A DNA stretch of 64,000 nt, taken from positions 95,001-159,000 of the forward strand of contig WBZZ01004158.1 of the NCBI GenBank assembly GCA_019918135.1, given 5' to 3'. The position numbers and the translations under genes were made by a program. The stretch comes from Paulinella micropora (Eukaryota; Cercozoa; Imbricatea; Euglyphida; Paulinellidae). The notes beneath the pieces were generated by a model, which saw only the letters and a list, made by a program, of their open reading frames with translations, searched no databases and had not been told where the DNA came from. How positions within the stretch are numbered: the first letter of the stretch is position 1; every line of letters starts with the position of its first letter. Shown one piece after another: positions 11,801-21,385 of this stretch.

Positions 11801-12850
11801 GTTCTTTCGTTTTCTTCGTGGATCTGAGAAAGGCATTCCCTACGGTTTGGCGGGCCGGGTTGTTTCAGAGGCTAACCCAGATGGGGGTACAGGGCAAGTT
11901 CTATCGCATTCTGCGGCGTTTTTACTGAAGAACGTCATCGCGAGTGCTAGTCGATGGCGAACTCACTGGTGAAGTGCTGGAAGAGATGGGAGTTCAGCAA
12001 GGGTCGCCGTGGTCACCGTCGCTGTTCAACGTGTTAACGGTCCGAATCGCGAAAGAGTTGGAGATCGAGGACCTCAACCGCATCGAAGACATACGGACCC
12101 TGCTTTACGCCGACGACGTTGCGGTAATTGCGCATAGTGTCACGGAGCTTCAACAGATTGTAAATGTCGTGGTGACCTTCGTGGAGGACTATCGGCTTGA
12201 AATAAACCTGAAACCGGGCAAGACGGAAGTCATGCCGATATACGGGCACGCCAAGTCAAAAAAGTTGCCCCCGTGCGTGAGGTTGCGGGGCAAGGTTCTC
12301 AACGTCACCGACCACTACAAATACCTGGGAGTTCTGCTCACGGACACCCTCTCCGATAAACCGCAAGCGAAGCGGGGGCGGCGGAAGTCACTGTAGCGGG
12401 AACGGCTGCCTACTACCCCCTCTGGATTGCACACGAAGTTCCAGCGTGTCTTCGGCTGATGAATTGGCAGCAAATGGTTGGCGCAAAGTTGCTTTACGCA
12501 TCGGCTTTTTGGATCTGCCGGGCGCCAACAAGCTGAGTAAGCTGGAGGGCGCGTTGGTAGCGCCCCTGCGGGTCATCTTAGGTGTTGGTACGCGCACAAG
12601 CGGCTGCATCACCAGGGGTTTAGGCCGCACGCAGAGTTTTAGCATCCTTGCCAAGGCGGCCGGGCTTTGGTGCCTAGGGCGCATCAAGCTACTGGGCAAC
12701 ACAGCGCTAAAACGCAGGCTTTACAATACGGGTCGGTGCGAATGGAAGGAAGATACGGAAAATTTGATCTTAGCAGACCACAGGCTGCGGGAGGGCTTGG
12801 ATGCGCTCAAGCGGGTCGTGAACGAAGATGGCACGGTAGATGATAAGGAC
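8877..12850 (+). pseudogene. LINE ORF: endonuclease plus reverse transcriptase
   Basis: The coding sequence is spread over changing frames, so it is a pseudogene. 8877-9974 holds an RNA-binding-like region and the endonuclease start (ASHNWQG, GVQEHN). 9815-10732 continues it with VGDANAKLG, LLDYICV and DTDHKAVWAEL, matching the GDxN and SDH motifs. 10846-11928 carries reverse transcriptase motifs KAIIFNIPKGGD, GGFRPKRSTGDQ and FVDLRKAFPTVW and ends at an in-frame TGA. 11944-12396 carries GVQQGSPWSPSLFNVL and the catalytic LLYADDVAVIA. 12446-12850 is the post-RT region. At least three frame changes and one premature stop are present. The product would nick target DNA and reverse transcribe the LINE RNA. 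It is dead in this copy. Confidence 0.85.
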
Positions 12851-15800
12851 TCAGCGGTGGAGCCGGAAGTCGGCGGCGTAGACCCCGTCGCGCTCGCACG
12901 CCGCCACGGCCCACCACCACGGGTCCCCGGGCGCCGGCGGCCGCAGCTCGACCCCCGGCCGCGCACTGCTCTCGTTCACGTCCGCCCACGGCAGGTCGAG
13001 GCCGAACCAGACGCTGGCCTCCCCGCTAGCGCAGTCCGCCGCCCGCAGCGTGTTCGGCGGCGCCTGCACGACCTGGTTCAGGTACGCCACGAGCCGCACC
13101 CGCGTGTCCTCGCAGTCGGGCAGCGCGTCCACCAGGTCCCAGGGGCTGTGGATGGCCAGCAGGCGGGCCAGCCCCCCCACGCTCTGCGCGTGGAACTCCA
13201 CGTCCACCGAGTTGCTGGTATAGTCCCGCGCGTCGTACGCCTGCCCCCAGGCGGGCTGGGGCTGGCGCCGGTAGGCGGACGACGGGTCCGGCGGCCACTG
13301 CTCGTACAGCGGCGTCCCCTCGTACGGGTTCAGGTGGTGCAGGCTGGGTGTCAAGGCCTGCAGCAGGGGCCGGAAGCCCGGGTCCGGCGGCCCCCGGCCG
13401 TACCGGAACGCGGGCGGGGCGCCCCCCGCGGACCCACAGCCCGTGCAGCCGACGGGGGTCTCGCCGTCCACGAGCCAGCGGTTGGCAGTGGCGGCGAAGT
13501 GCACGGCCGCGGCCGCGATGTGGCTCGTGTCGCTCAGCGAGACGAGCCCGTCGCCGTCCGTGTCGCCCGCGGTGGGGAAGGGCCCCACGGGCGCGGGCCC
13601 CGTGTCCGCCGGCGCGTCCGCCAGCGCGCGCCGCCGCCGCAGGGACGGGGCGGCCGCGTACCCGGCCGCCAGCGTAGTGTTGCCGGCCACCACCACGTAG
13701 GCCTCGGACGCGCCCAGGGGCGGCAGGCCCGCGGCGGCCGTCCAGTCGTGGACGGCGGAGCCGGCCGCGTCGAGCGCGCGCAGATGGACCAAGAACCCCG
13801 TGAGCGCGTAGCGGCCGGACGCGCCGGGGCGCAGCGGCAGGCGCAGCGTGCACACGTGCACCTCCCCGGCCAGCGCGCGCTGCGCCGCCGGGTCCAGGGC
13901 CTGCACCTGCCAGAACAGCCAGCGCGCGTAGCCCAGCTCGGAGAAGTGGGGTTCGTAGCTAGGGGCCCGGCCGAGCACGAAGCGCACGTCCAGCCCGTGC
14001 GGGTTCTCGGGGCAGAAGGCCGGCAGCGCGTCGCAGGCGCCGCCGACCTCGCCGACCGCCGCCAGCAGCAGGTCGACGTCCCACGCGCAGTCGTCCAGGC
14101 ACAGCGCGACCTGGCAGGACGCGAGCCTGGCCGGGCCACACGACGGAGTCCTGCACCGCGCACGGCACCCCCCCGGCGGCGCCGAAGCCGGCCTCGAACG
14201 GGCCGGGCGCCAGGTTGAGCACCACCGGCGCCGACGCGTTGAGCTCCCGGCTGGCGTTGGCGGGGCACAGCACCGTCACGTACGCCGTGTTGACTTGGTA
14301 AGAGTTCAGGCGGGGGCGCAGCGCCCCCGTGGCCGGGTCCACGGCCGCCCGCGTGCAGTCGTCCAGCCCGAAGCGGATCAGCTGCGCGGCCTCGGGGGGG
14401 GACAGGTCCGCCAGGGGCCGCAGCCACCAGCCGCCCTCGAAGTGCACCAGGACGCCGTCGGGGTCGGGGCGGGCGCCCCCCCCGGCACGGTCCAGGGCCC
14501 GGCGGCGCGTACGACACGTTGGCGCCCACGGCGGGCCAGGGCTCCGTCGACACCGCCACCGACACGGGGCACGACTCCAGCCGCCACGCCGGGCCGGGGG
14601 GAAGCGGGCGCGCCACGCGGTCGTGCCGTTCGTGCCGTTCGTGCCGGGCGCGGCGGCCCGCAGCAGCCGGGCACAGCCCGGGCGCGGGCGGGCGTCCAGG
14701 CGCACGGCTCCGTCCGCGCCCGGCCCTCCAGGCCCACGTGGGCGCTGAGGTCGGCCTCCGCCGCGGGCGCGCCGGCGCTCAGGCGCCCCCGGGCCACGAG
14801 GCAGCCGGCCGAGTACAGCTGGCTGCAGTGCAGGGGCCGCAGCGCCCCGTCCTGCTCGCAGGTCGCGAGCGGCTGCCCCGCCGGCGCGAAGGGCGCGTAG
14901 TAGTCGGCCCGAAGGGCGCGTAGTAGTCGGCCAGCAGCTCCAGCGCCACCAGGTCGTACACCACCAGGTCCGCCCGCGCTGGGCGAAGGCCGGGCCACGC
15001 CGCCTCCAGCCACGCCGCCCCCGGCCGTGCCAGGGCTTCCGCGCAGGCGCGGCCGGGGGTTGGCAGCGCCACGCCCCCGGCCGCCTGCACGACGAGGCGC
15101 GGGTCCTTTGTCACCACGTACGCCGCCGGCTCGCCCTCGAACCACAGCAGCGCCCGCCAGTCCGTGCAGTCCGGGGCCGACACGGGCGCGTAGGTGGCGG
15201 CCGAGCCCGCCGGCGCCACGGCGAGCGCCACCTCGACGGTGAGCCGCACCGGGCGGGGGGGGCTCGTCAGCAGCCAGCCCGGCGCCGTCTGGCCGCCCCA
15301 CGACGCCCGCAGGTGCGGGCCCCACGGCAGCGGCGGGGCGCCGACCGGCAGCACCGACTGCCAGCCGCCGTCCGAGCGCGAGACCAGCAGCGACTCGTCG
15401 CCGGGGCCGGCCAGCGACGCCTCGGCCGACACGTCGCGGTAGTGGCCGCACGGGTCCACGGCCCACACGAGCGCCGTGGCCCGGGCGCCGGTGGAGTCCA
15501 GCAGGCCCCCGGCGGAAGCGGCGAAGGCGGCGGCGCGGAAGCGCAGTTCCCCCTGGGTCCCGCCCGGCGGCCCCCCCCACCGGGCCCGGGCGGCCGGGCC
15601 CAGCACCGTGACGGCCGCCAGGCGCGCTACGGCCGCAGGCCCGGCGCCGTCCACGGCCACGAGCCACTGGCCCGCGCCGTCGGGGGCGCGGGCCCACCCC
15701 CCGCGCCGAGCGCGAGCGGGCCGGGCCCGCCTGTGGCCGAGAGCCGGACCAGCGGGGTCACGTCGTAGCGTCGTCCGCCCCCCGGGCCCAGCTGCGCCGT

Positions 15801-16776
15801 CGCCACCAGCCGGGCCCAGCCGCCGGGGGGGGACGAGCGGGGGCCGGGCCTCGAGGGCCAGCGAGCCCGGGGCGAAGGACCAGGCCGGCCACGTCACGTT
15901 GGCGCCCGCCGCGGCCGACACCCAGGCGGCGGCGGGCCAGCCCGCGCTGCGGCTGGTGACGGCGCAGCAGCCCCCCTCGTCCACCGCCGCCAGCAGGCCC
16001 GGCGCCGCCTCGCAGCGCCGCGCGGCCACCCGACCGGGCTCGTGGTCGGCCGCGCGGCTGTGGCTGTACACGGGCACCAGGCACAGCCGGGCCCCGGCAG
16101 GGACGCCACCACCGTCCGCTCGGCCGCGAAGGACCCGAAGGCCGCCAGCGGCACGCTCGCGCGGGCGAAGCCGGCGGCCGGGCCCGCGGACCACCCCGCG
16201 TCCTCCAGTGCCCCGCCGGCCGGCGGGGGCGACGCCCACGCCAGGCGCACCCAGCTTCCGGCCGGCGGCAGGGGCAGGCCGTCCTCGTCCAGCAGGACAC
16301 AAGCCACGCGCAGCACGTCATAGTCGCTCGCCCCGTACACCTCGGGTGTCTGCACGTACAGGGCGAAGCCCGCGGGCGGCCGGGGCCCAGCTGCACCACG
16401 GAAGGCTCGTTGCCCCAGGCGAGCACGGCGGCCGTGTCGTCCTCGCCGGCGGCCGGCGGCGGGGACGCCGGGCAGGCCTCCGGCAGCAGGCCGGGGGCGG
16501 CGAGCGGCCAAGGACGGGGCCCGAGCTCGCAGGGCCCCGGCTGGCACACCACGGGCTGCGGGCTGGGCGACGCGGATGTACGGCGGGGCAGAGCCTGCCC
16601 CGCGCGCGGCAGCGCCCGCGCCGCGGCGCCCAGACGGACGGCCGGGCACTCCAGGGCAGCACCACGGCCAGCACTAACAGCACGCACAAGAGCGGGAGCC
16701 ACACCCAGCCAGGAAAGTCGGGGCTCGGTGCCAGAGCGCGGGCAGGCCTGCGCCCCGTAGGCACACGACCCTGCAT
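12851..16776 (-). pseudogene. Long membrane-anchored surface protein, fossil
   Basis: Leftward gene starting near the ATG at 16776 (MQGRVPTGRR). A hydrophobic helix follows at once (WVWLPLLCVLLVLAVVLPW), which fits a signal anchor with a large outer part. The remainder is rich in Ala, Trp, Pro and Gly and shows no domain I can name. Near the C-terminal third is an EF-hand or dockerin-like loop (DTDGDGLVSLSD), a calcium-binding type motif. The gene ends at 12851-12853, exactly where LINE sequence begins. Length and layout suggest a virion or cell-surface glycoprotein. It is broken, with about four breaks, largely shared with the second copy at 28720-32635. Confidence 0.5.
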
Positions 16777-16878
16777 GTGCTCTCTCAAAGCCTAGCCGAG
16801 CACCCTAACCCACCTGCGCCCCGTACGCACACGACCCTGCATGTGCTCTCTCCAAGCCTAGCCGAGCACCCTAACCCA
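16747..16878 (+). repeat. 66-bp tandem repeat, two units
   Basis: Units 16747-16812 and 16813-16878 are nearly identical (CCTGCGCCCCGTA... to ...CACCCTAACCCA). The first unit covers the likely start codon of the leftward surface-protein gene, so the repeat lies over its 5' end or promoter. Confidence 0.9.
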
Positions 16879-17785
16879 CTCTACGCTGCTACTTTACACA
16901 GACACGAGGGCCCGGCCGCTGCGCCGGACGCGCGCGGGGCGGGGAGAGGGAAGGGGGGAAGACCCCTTGGAGGAGGGAGGAGTGGCGGGCGGGCCTGTCG
17001 GCCGGCCAGCCCCCCCCCCCCCCCCTTCCCTCCGCCCGCGGCACGCCGGACGGGGCCGCCCCCCCCCGTGGCACCCCCTGGCCCACCCCCCCGCCCAACG
17101 CGCCCCGGGGAGGGCGTGGCCGGCGCGCGGGGTGGTGCGTGCCCCCGGAGCTGTGTTCAGGACGGGGCCGCCGAACAGAGGAAGCTCCACGCTGGTTTTC
17201 TCCGGGTGGGTGATGGCGCACCAGGCGGCGGAGGCCCTAGCGCTCGTCGATCTGTACACCCGGGGGGCGTCAGGGACCTCCAGCTTAATAGTAGGCCCGG
17301 CTCTGCACGGCACGCGGGGCCTTGGCCCAGGCCTCTCCCCGCCCCCGGCTAGACTAGTCTGGCCAGCCCCGCCGCCCTTCAACCAAGACAGTAAAAGAAA
17401 GCCAAGACCTCCGCTCGGCTCCCTGGGCGCAGGCCAACCCGCCCCTCTCTGGCCCTTCCGTCTCTAGCTCAGGTTACAGGTGCCGTGCCTCGGCCGGGAG
17501 CTTGGGCTGGCAGGGGATCCAGCACCCTCCGAAGCATCCGGTGGTTTTTATTGTGACGACGACCAAAGACCACAGCGGGCAGTGTCCTAGCCGGGCCCGG
17601 AGCAACACACGCAGAGTGAGTGACGCCTCCCCGGGGAAGTGCTCGCCTCAGCCTGCGCTCGGCGGAGAGAGACCGCGGCCGGGGCCAGGCCGGCGGGCAC
17701 GGGCGCACCGGGCGGCGGGGGGAGCTAGCGGCGGGTACGGGCGCGCCGGGCCCCGGCTACAGGTAGCTCGTGATGCGCTGGAGGC
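16879..17785. other. GC-rich spacer, no gene seen
   Basis: Between the surface-protein gene and the membrane-protein gene, both leftward. It is made largely of C- and G-runs; open frames here on both strands look compositional. It contains a leftward polyadenylation signal at 17547-17552. Confidence 0.5.
17547..17552 (-). terminator. Polyadenylation signal AATAAA (leftward)
   Basis: TTTATT on the + strand gives AATAAA on the - strand, about 235 bp past the end of the leftward membrane-protein gene. It is a rare AT patch in very GC-rich DNA. The same signal is kept in the second copy near 33407. Confidence 0.6.
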
Positions 17786-18448
17786 CTACCACGGGGCCAC
17801 GTCATCCTTGTAGCCCGTGCCCGCCTCTTCCCGCCCGCCGGCCTCCGCGCCGGGGCCACGTCGCGGGCCGCGACATAGACGGGCGGCAGGGGCCGCCCGA
17901 CGGGCCGGGCTGCGGCTAGCAGGGCGGCCAGGCACCACCCCTGCAGGCCCGCCGAGGCCATGCCCCAGGCGACCCGGCCCCGCCCAGCTGTATAGTAAGC
18001 ACACCACCAGGGTCCAGCCCGCCCACCAGCAGAGGGCGGCCGCGCGGCCGTGCGCCAGGCGCTGCGAGTAGAGCAACCCGGCTAGCAGGGCCGTCAGTGT
18101 CCCCAGCAGGGCGGGGGTGGCGGCGGGGGGGGCTCCGTCTAGCAGGGGCAGGCACAGGACTCCCGTGCCGGCCAGCAGCCAGCCGAGCGCCGCGCCGCCA
18201 CTGCTCCCCACCGTGAGGCACCCCCAGCCTAGGCAGTCCAGCGCCCATGTCCAGCGGGGTTCGAGCGCCCAGGGCACCCCCGGGCACTCTCGCACCTCCT
18301 CCAGCGCCAACGTGCGGACCCAGGCAGAGCCTGTCAGCAGCAACAGGATGGCGCCTCGCCACCCGGCCGGGGGGCCACGGCACAGCAACGCCAGCAAGCT
18401 GCCCGCTAGGAGCCCCGCCGCCTGGCTGTGCCAGAAGCTGACGTACAT
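17725..18448 (-). pseudogene. Multi-spanning membrane protein, fossil
   Basis: Leftward gene starting at the ATG at 18448 (MYVSFWHSQAAG). It has at least five or six hydrophobic stretches: AAGLLAGSLLALLC, GAILLLLTGSAWV, ALDCLGWGCLTVG, LGWLLAGTGVLCLPLL, LLGTLTALLAGLLY and WWAGWTLVVCLLYSW. The count and spacing recall seven-helix proteins such as rhodopsins, but no retinal-binding lysine motif is evident, so I make no functional call. Its 3' part differs between the two copies and the gene looks broken (about one break). An AATAAA lies downstream at 17547-17552. Confidence 0.45.
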
Positions 18449-18697
18449 ACCACAGGCAGGTCAGAGTGATAGTAAAGACCCCCCCCCTCCTCCTCTTCCT
18501 CCCCACTCGTGGGCCCCCGCGGGGAGGGGGTTCGGACGGGAGCAGCAGTGGCGGGGGGGGGGGGGAGGGAAGAACAGCGGTCAAAAAACGAACACGAGAG
18601 ACGACACGAGCGGGTGGGGGGAGAGGGAGCAGGTGTCAGGGGGGGGGGGGGAGCCGCCCGGCGCTGCGCCGGCGCGGGGAGGGAGCGGCGCGGGGGC

Positions 18698-19957
18698 TCA
18701 GGGGCCCGCGGGCGAGGCCCTGGCCCCGAACCTGGCCCGGGCGAGCGGGCCGACCAACCCCGCCGCCAGGCATGCCCAGCCCCCGCAACCGACGCTAGCC
18801 AGGGTCTGGACCCCCAAGCAGCAGTCGTCCGAATCCAGTTCCAGGAGGCGCCTGGCACAAAAGAGCAGGACCTCCAGGCTGCCGTGCCGGGCCAGCGCCT
18901 CGCTCGCGCTCCGGCACGCCAGGGGCTCCCAGAAGTGCTGGCCCCGCAGCCGGTGGCGGCGCAGCCCCTGGCGGTACAGAAACGCCTGCAACCACCGGCG
19001 GCTGACGAGGCGGTGGCTGGCGAGCCGGCTGGACTTAACGTGCCGCCCCAGCAGGTCGAGGTAGGCCTCCCAGCCACAGTCCAGGGCCTCCACGGCGTAG
19101 ATGGTCCAGAACTCAAACCCGCCCCTCGGCAGCACCTCGTGGAGCAGCACGTCCCAGGCCGCGCAGAAGCGCGGTGTGCCCGCCTGGCCGCGCCACCCGG
19201 GCAGGCGCCACAGGGCCTGCGGGAGGCTGCCCGGGCAAGTGCACAAGAAGTACAGCAGCGCCGCGTCGCACGTCTGCTGCCGCGGCGACGGGAGGGTGCA
19301 GAGAGTAGAATCGTCCAGGTCCGTGAACACGACGCGCCGCACGGGCGACTCGTCCCCCGCCTGGCCCAGCCGCAGGAGCACGTTGGCGGGCTTCTGGTCG
19401 AACGGAAACAGCCCGGCCCCGAGGACCAGGCGCTGCAACAGGCCGGCCACCGGCTGCAGCACGGCGGTGGCAAACGTCTCGGCCCGCGGCGGGCACCCCC
19501 ACCGCGTGAGATCGCAGTCGAACTCCTCGAGGTGAATCAGCACCAAGCAGTGGCCGGCGGCCACGGTGGCGGGCAGGTCCGCCGGGCAGTCGCAGCCCCT
19601 AGCCTCCAACAGCAGCCTGACCGTCTGGGCCACCAGGCCACCGGCCGAGTCCGGCAGCCTAGACCAAGACAGCGCGGCGTCGCAGGCCAGGACCTGGAGC
19701 TGGTACAGGGCGGGGCCGGCCCCCAGACGATGCAGCCGCCGGTACCCCGCTTCCTCTAGGCGCTGGCAGTCGCTAGTCAGCTTCACCGCACAACCCTGGC
19801 CCCGCCTGAACACGACTCCGTACGTGCCTTGGCCTAGCACGGGCAGGCCGTGCAGAGCCTGCAGGGCGGCCTGGGTAGCGGCGGGGCCCAGGTACACTAG
19901 CGGGGCCTCGCCGGGGGCCGGCCCGCGGGCCGGCGTAGCGCTCGGTGTGCCGAGCAT
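18698..19957 (-). CDS. Protein kinase-like protein (virus-type), looks whole
   Basis: Leftward frame of 419 residues from the ATG at 19957 (MLGTPSATPARG). Protein kinase motifs are in order: glycine loop GQGTYGVVF (residues 42-50), CAVKL with the ATP-binding Lys (59), catalytic loop FDQKPANVLL (186-195, with Asp187, Lys189 and Asn192), and FTDLDD (211-216) in the place of DFG. Such kinases phosphorylate Ser/Thr/Tyr residues of proteins; here the substrate is unknown. Downstream of the catalytic loop, YFLCTCPGSL resembles the substrate-lobe region only loosely. The frame is open and of equal length in the second copy (34558-35817), unlike its broken neighbours. A longer frame upstream is proline/glycine low-complexity sequence and is probably not coding. 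Confidence 0.7.
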   Translation of the reverse strand: MLGTPSATPARGPAPGEAPLVYLGPAATQAALQALHGLPVLGQGTYGVVFRRGQGCAVKLTSDCQRLEEAGYRRLHRLGAGPALYQLQVLACDAALSWSRLPDSAGGLVAQTVRLLLEARGCDCPADLPATVAAGHCLVLIHLEEFDCDLTRWGCPPRAETFATAVLQPVAGLLQRLVLGAGLFPFDQKPANVLLRLGQAGDESPVRRVVFTDLDDSTLCTLPSPRQQTCDAALLYFLCTCPGSLPQALWRLPGWRGQAGTPRFCAAWDVLLHEVLPRGGFEFWTIYAVEALDCGWEAYLDLLGRHVKSSRLASHRLVSRRWLQAFLYRQGLRRHRLRGQHFWEPLACRSASEALARHGSLEVLLFCARRLLELDSDDCCLGVQTLASVGCGGWACLAAGLVGPLARARFGARASPAGP

Positions 19958-20320
19958 GGGCGGTGGCCCTGGCACGCGAGGTTTCTGGGGGGGGCCGGTA
20001 GCCGCCGGCCGCGCGACCCGCGCCGGGCCCGTGGGGGGGCGCCATGGGGGCCCGCGCGGGGGGGGGGGGGGGGCGTCGGGGGTCGCGGGCGGGGGGGGGG
20101 GGGGGGGAAGGGGAGGGAGGGGCGGAGCCATCGACCACGGCCGGGGGGGGGGGGGGGCGGGGGCTGCGGCGTGGGGAAGGGGCCACGGCAACCGCCCCCC
20201 CCCCCCCCGGCGTGGCTCCGCCCGCTCCCTCCCCCCTCCCCCGGGCCCCCATGCGCCCCCCCACGGGCCCCCCGGGTCCCCGGCGTCGGTGGCCTCGATC
20301 AATACCAGGCCGTAAGCTTG
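19958..20320. promoter_or_regulatory. Divergent promoter region with G/C homopolymers
   Basis: Lies between the leftward kinase and the rightward gene at 20321. It is dominated by G and C runs (many of 8-13 bases) that differ in length between the two copies. No TATA-like site is seen. The function as a shared promoter is inferred from the divergent layout. Confidence 0.4.
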
Positions 20321-21385
20321 ATGACGACGGAACGCCCGGCCCCCGAGACCTTTGCGTCGTTGTTGCGCACGTGGAAGTCGCGCGCGGGCGGGTTGGTACA
20401 CAGGCCCGAGGGCAGGCCCGAGGGCCGGCCCGGGCCCGGGGGCGAGGGCAGACCCGAGGGCAGGCCGGAGGGCGGGCCCCGCCAGCGCGCTCTGCGCCCG
20501 CGCGGGCGCGCGGAGCGGCCGGGCGACGACGCCGAAACCCCCCAGCTGCGCGCCGAGCTGGACAGGCTAAGCGCCACGACCGAGGTGCTGGTCCGCCTGG
20601 TGCGCGAACTCACCTTCCACCGGGCTTACCAGGTGCCGGTCGAGGAGCTGCGGGGCCAAGGGGTGGACCTGGCGGACGGTTACCGTGCCGCGGTGAACGT
20701 GCTCGGGGCCTGCGTCGACGTGGAGGTCCGCGGCCTGCGCGCCGGCCCCGGGCTACTGTTTGCGCTGCCCGTGTGGGCCAGGCCGGTCGATCCCACACCG
20801 GCGCCGGTCGAGGCCGTGCGGCTCGTCCCGGCCTCCGCGGAGGGTGCCCCGCGCTGGCAGTATGTCACGACCGGCAGGCTGGTCTTTGGCACCGACGGGA
20901 CGGTAGTGTACGAGCATCTCCTGTCACTGGCGCCGGCGGAGTTGTGGGCAGAAGGGGGCGGCTTCGAGGCGCAGCGGGGCCTGAGCGCCAGAGCCTGCTT
21001 TCCACGCCGGCTGGGCTCGGAGACGACAGCCGCCGGCCAGGGGGCGAGCGCTCCGGCCTCTGAGCCCGGGGGCCGGGGGGGGGGGAGGAGGGGGGGAGGG
21101 GGGGCCGTCCTCCCCTTCCCCGGGGGGGGCTGGCCGCTCCCCCGGGCCCAGACAGGGGCCCGGGCGCTGGCGGGGGCCCGGCCAGGAGCGAGAGGGGCGG
21201 GGGCCGGCCAGGAGCGAGGGGGGGCGGGGGGAAAGGGAGCAGGCGCCGACGGGCCCGGGGGAGGACCGCGGCCCACAAAGCCCCACCCCCCGCTAGCATG
21301 TCGGTCACGGGCGGGGCGCCCGAGGCCCCCCCCGTGTACGGTTCGGCGGCCGAGGTGCGGGCGTGGGTTCAGCGCTTCCCGTTAG
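20321..21385 (+). CDS. Unknown protein with Arg/Gly/Pro repeats
   Basis: Rightward frame from the ATG at 20321 (MTTERPAPETFASLLRTW). An N-terminal stretch repeats EGRPEGRP-type units (residues about 27-50) and then becomes Arg-rich. A likely folded part follows (AELDRLSATTEVLVRLVREL, then YQVPVEELRGQGVDLADGYRAAVNVLGACVDVEV), with alpha-helical then beta-like character. Sequence beyond about 21063 is G-run low complexity and may not belong. The frame overlaps the start of the capping gene at 21298. I recognise no family. In the second copy (36182-36763) the C-terminal part differs. It is part of the viral-type block. Confidence 0.4.
   Translation: MTTERPAPETFASLLRTWKSRAGGLVHRPEGRPEGRPGPGGEGRPEGRPEGGPRQRALRPRGRAERPGDDAETPQLRAELDRLSATTEVLVRLVRELTFHRAYQVPVEELRGQGVDLADGYRAAVNVLGACVDVEVRGLRAGPGLLFALPVWARPVDPTPAPVEAVRLVPASAEGAPRWQYVTTGRLVFGTDGTVVYEHLLSLAPAELWAEGGGFEAQRGLSARACFPRRLGSETTAAGQGASAPASEPGGRGGGRRGGGGAVLPFPGGGWPLPRAQTGARALAGARPGARGAGAGQERGGAGGKGAGADGPGGGPRPTKPHPPLACRSRAGRPRPPPCTVRRPRCGRGFSASR

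Larger units (their letters stand above)
8341..12850 (+). mobile_element. Non-LTR retrotransposon (LINE), broken, 3' end replaced
   Basis: The order is a 5' leader, an N-terminal RNA-binding-like domain, an apurinic/apyrimidinic-type endonuclease and a reverse transcriptase, as in single-ORF endonuclease-bearing LINE clades. The true 3' end is not seen: LINE-like sequence runs to about 12850, where GC-rich viral-type sequence begins. The last 258 bp (12593-12850) recur at 28462-28719 as part of a large head-to-tail duplication. No target-site duplication or poly-A tail is visible. Confidence 0.85.

Noticed and set aside
12446-14218. Long rightward frame across the LINE tail and the GC-rich block
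   Set aside because: Only the first 400 bp match LINE protein. The rest is antisense of the surface-protein gene, with Arg/Pro/Ala composition caused by high GC.
17786-18448. Firm call as a rhodopsin
   Set aside because: Helix spacing alone is not enough, and no retinal-binding lysine motif is evident.
20044-21063. Several overlapping Gly/Arg/Pro-rich frames
   Set aside because: Six-frame openness is expected at such GC content. Only the frame from 20321 has non-repetitive, protein-like sequence.
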